A DNA stretch of 64,000 bases from Altererythrobacter sp. BO-6 (GTDB taxonomy: Bacteria; Pseudomonadota; Alphaproteobacteria; Sphingomonadales; Sphingomonadaceae): NCBI RefSeq assembly GCF_011047315.1, contig NZ_CP049259.1, forward strand, positions 682,001 through 746,000. The letters are read 5' to 3'. Under the pieces are notes generated by a model that searched no databases, had not been told where the DNA came from, and worked only from the letters and a program-made list of their open reading frames with translations. Positions 63,389-64,000 of the stretch are shown here, piece after piece. Position 1 is the first letter of the stretch, and each line of letters begins with the position of its first letter. The position numbers and the translations under genes are program-made.

Positions 63389-64000
63389 GCACGCCCAGTG
63401 TCACGCGCCGGCCCGGCGCTTCGTAGTTGAAAAAGTCGAAGCCGTCCGCCTGAGCCGCCGGGTTGACGTAGACTTCGTCGAACAAATTGTCGGCGGTTGC
63501 GTATACGGTGATCGGTCCTAGCTCGTAAGAAATGTTGGCGCTGGCAAGCGTGACCGCATCGCTCTCGGCTAACCCGATCGATTCCTGGGTGGGGGTAAAG
63601 TAGCTAGACGCACCGTAGTGATTGACCTGAAAGCCGAGGTCGAGAGCCTCGATCGGCTGCCAGTCTGCCCGGACCGTGATGCGCAACGGCACGGCTCTGT
63701 CGGTTGAGAAGTTGATCCATTCGCTAGCTGCATCATCGAAGACTTCCCCGCGTTGGAGGGTAAACACGCCCGTCAACTGGAGATTATCGAGTGCGGTCCA
63801 CTGTGCCTGCGCTTCAAGTCCCCAAGTGCGTTCGGGGATTCGCAGCGGGATCAGCGGGCAGAAGGTTTGCCCCGCACAGGTCGGATCGGGCTGGATCTGC
63901 GAGGAGCTATCCGATTCGGAATAGTAGGCTGCAAGGCCAAAGGTTAGCGGACCGGTATCGCCACGCAGACCAAGCTCGTATTGATCCGATGTTGCAGGTT
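63375..64000 (-). CDS. TonB-dependent receptor, partial (C-terminal part)
   Basis: The C-terminal part of a TonB receptor; the 5' end is outside the window and the frame is open to 64000. Beta-barrel strands such as YELGLRGDTGPLTFGLAAYY, ALDLGFQVNHYGASSYF, and the C-terminal NYEAPGRRVTLGVRGRF with terminal Phe. Also ADNLFDEVYVNPAA, the usual late strand. Paired with the PepSY gene, it suggests iron-siderophore uptake. Confidence 0.92.
   Translation of the reverse strand, partial: PATSDQYELGLRGDTGPLTFGLAAYYSESDSSSQIQPDPTCAGQTFCPLIPLRIPERTWGLEAQAQWTALDNLQLTGVFTLQRGEVFDDAASEWINFSTDRAVPLRITVRADWQPIEALDLGFQVNHYGASSYFTPTQESIGLAESDAVTLASANISYELGPITVYATADNLFDEVYVNPAAQADGFDFFNYEAPGRRVTLGVRGRF

Overview
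The window looks like a chromosomal segment of a sphingomonad-type alphaproteobacterium, probably Erythrobacteraceae or a close relative. This is inferred from the high GC content, the gene order of the aa3 oxidase cluster (coxB-ctaD-ctaB-ctaG-coxC-DUF983-SURF1-thrC), the pyrE-pdxJ-acpS-lepB block, an L21 protein with a long Lys/Ala tail, and several TonB-dependent receptors. No rRNA or tRNA gene, CRISPR array or replication origin was seen.

From 0 to about 46.6 kb the window is mostly dense housekeeping DNA. In order it holds: rarD, pyrC, an ATP-grasp protein and the Fe-S protein YgfZ; a TetR regulator divergent from a metal-dependent hydrolase with paired operators; ribosomal genes rplU-rpmA; molybdopterin genes moaA, moaD and moaE next to folB; thrC and the complete cytochrome c oxidase structural and assembly cluster; pyrE, pdxJ, acpS, lepB and ruvX; a three-gene unit of unknown function with a 48-residue peptide gene (28484 to 26453, minus strand); a bifunctional penicillin-binding protein; cobS, a J-domain protein and bolA; pirin, SDR and hydrolase genes; hisG, hisD, nusB, thiL; the proton-pumping pyrophosphatase hppA; and tesB.

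From about 46.6 kb to the end the character changes. Genes are spaced out, base composition becomes more AT-rich around 55 to 61.5 kb, and the gaps carry repeats. A seven-copy TGTGAC array with about 21-bp spacing is followed by a 383-bp unit in which a small GIY-YIG nuclease gene lies between two inverted copies of a 27-bp palindrome. The same palindrome occurs as a gene-free inverted pair between moaD and moaA at 9.0 kb. Then come an amino-acid permease, an 864-bp IS5-family element, a serine hydrolase plus TonB receptor divergent from a regulator made of two fused TetR units, a cupin, a kinase-like protein, a GFA protein, a hotdog thioesterase, a TonB-domain protein, an exported arginine-deiminase-like enzyme, and a PepSY protein with the end of a second TonB receptor. 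Between these genes sits a family of roughly 90 to 130 bp elements whose inverted ends resemble ATGTCCGCTTT. At least five near-complete copies and two fragments lie between 47.3 and 62.1 kb, and none were seen in the first 46 kb.

Six genes that look intact by content are each broken by a single-base indel: pyrC, ctaB, a DUF2332 gene, the serine hydrolase, the permease 5' end and the GFA gene. Two of these are normally important housekeeping genes and most of the indels sit in short G or A runs, so unpolished sequencing error is the simplest explanation, though real mutation cannot be excluded.

The two most promising candidates for something undescribed are the palindrome-flanked GIY-YIG unit (a possible nuclease counterpart of REP/RAYT systems) and the peptide plus cupin-like plus helical-repeat operon at 26.4 to 28.5 kb (a possible peptide-modification system).
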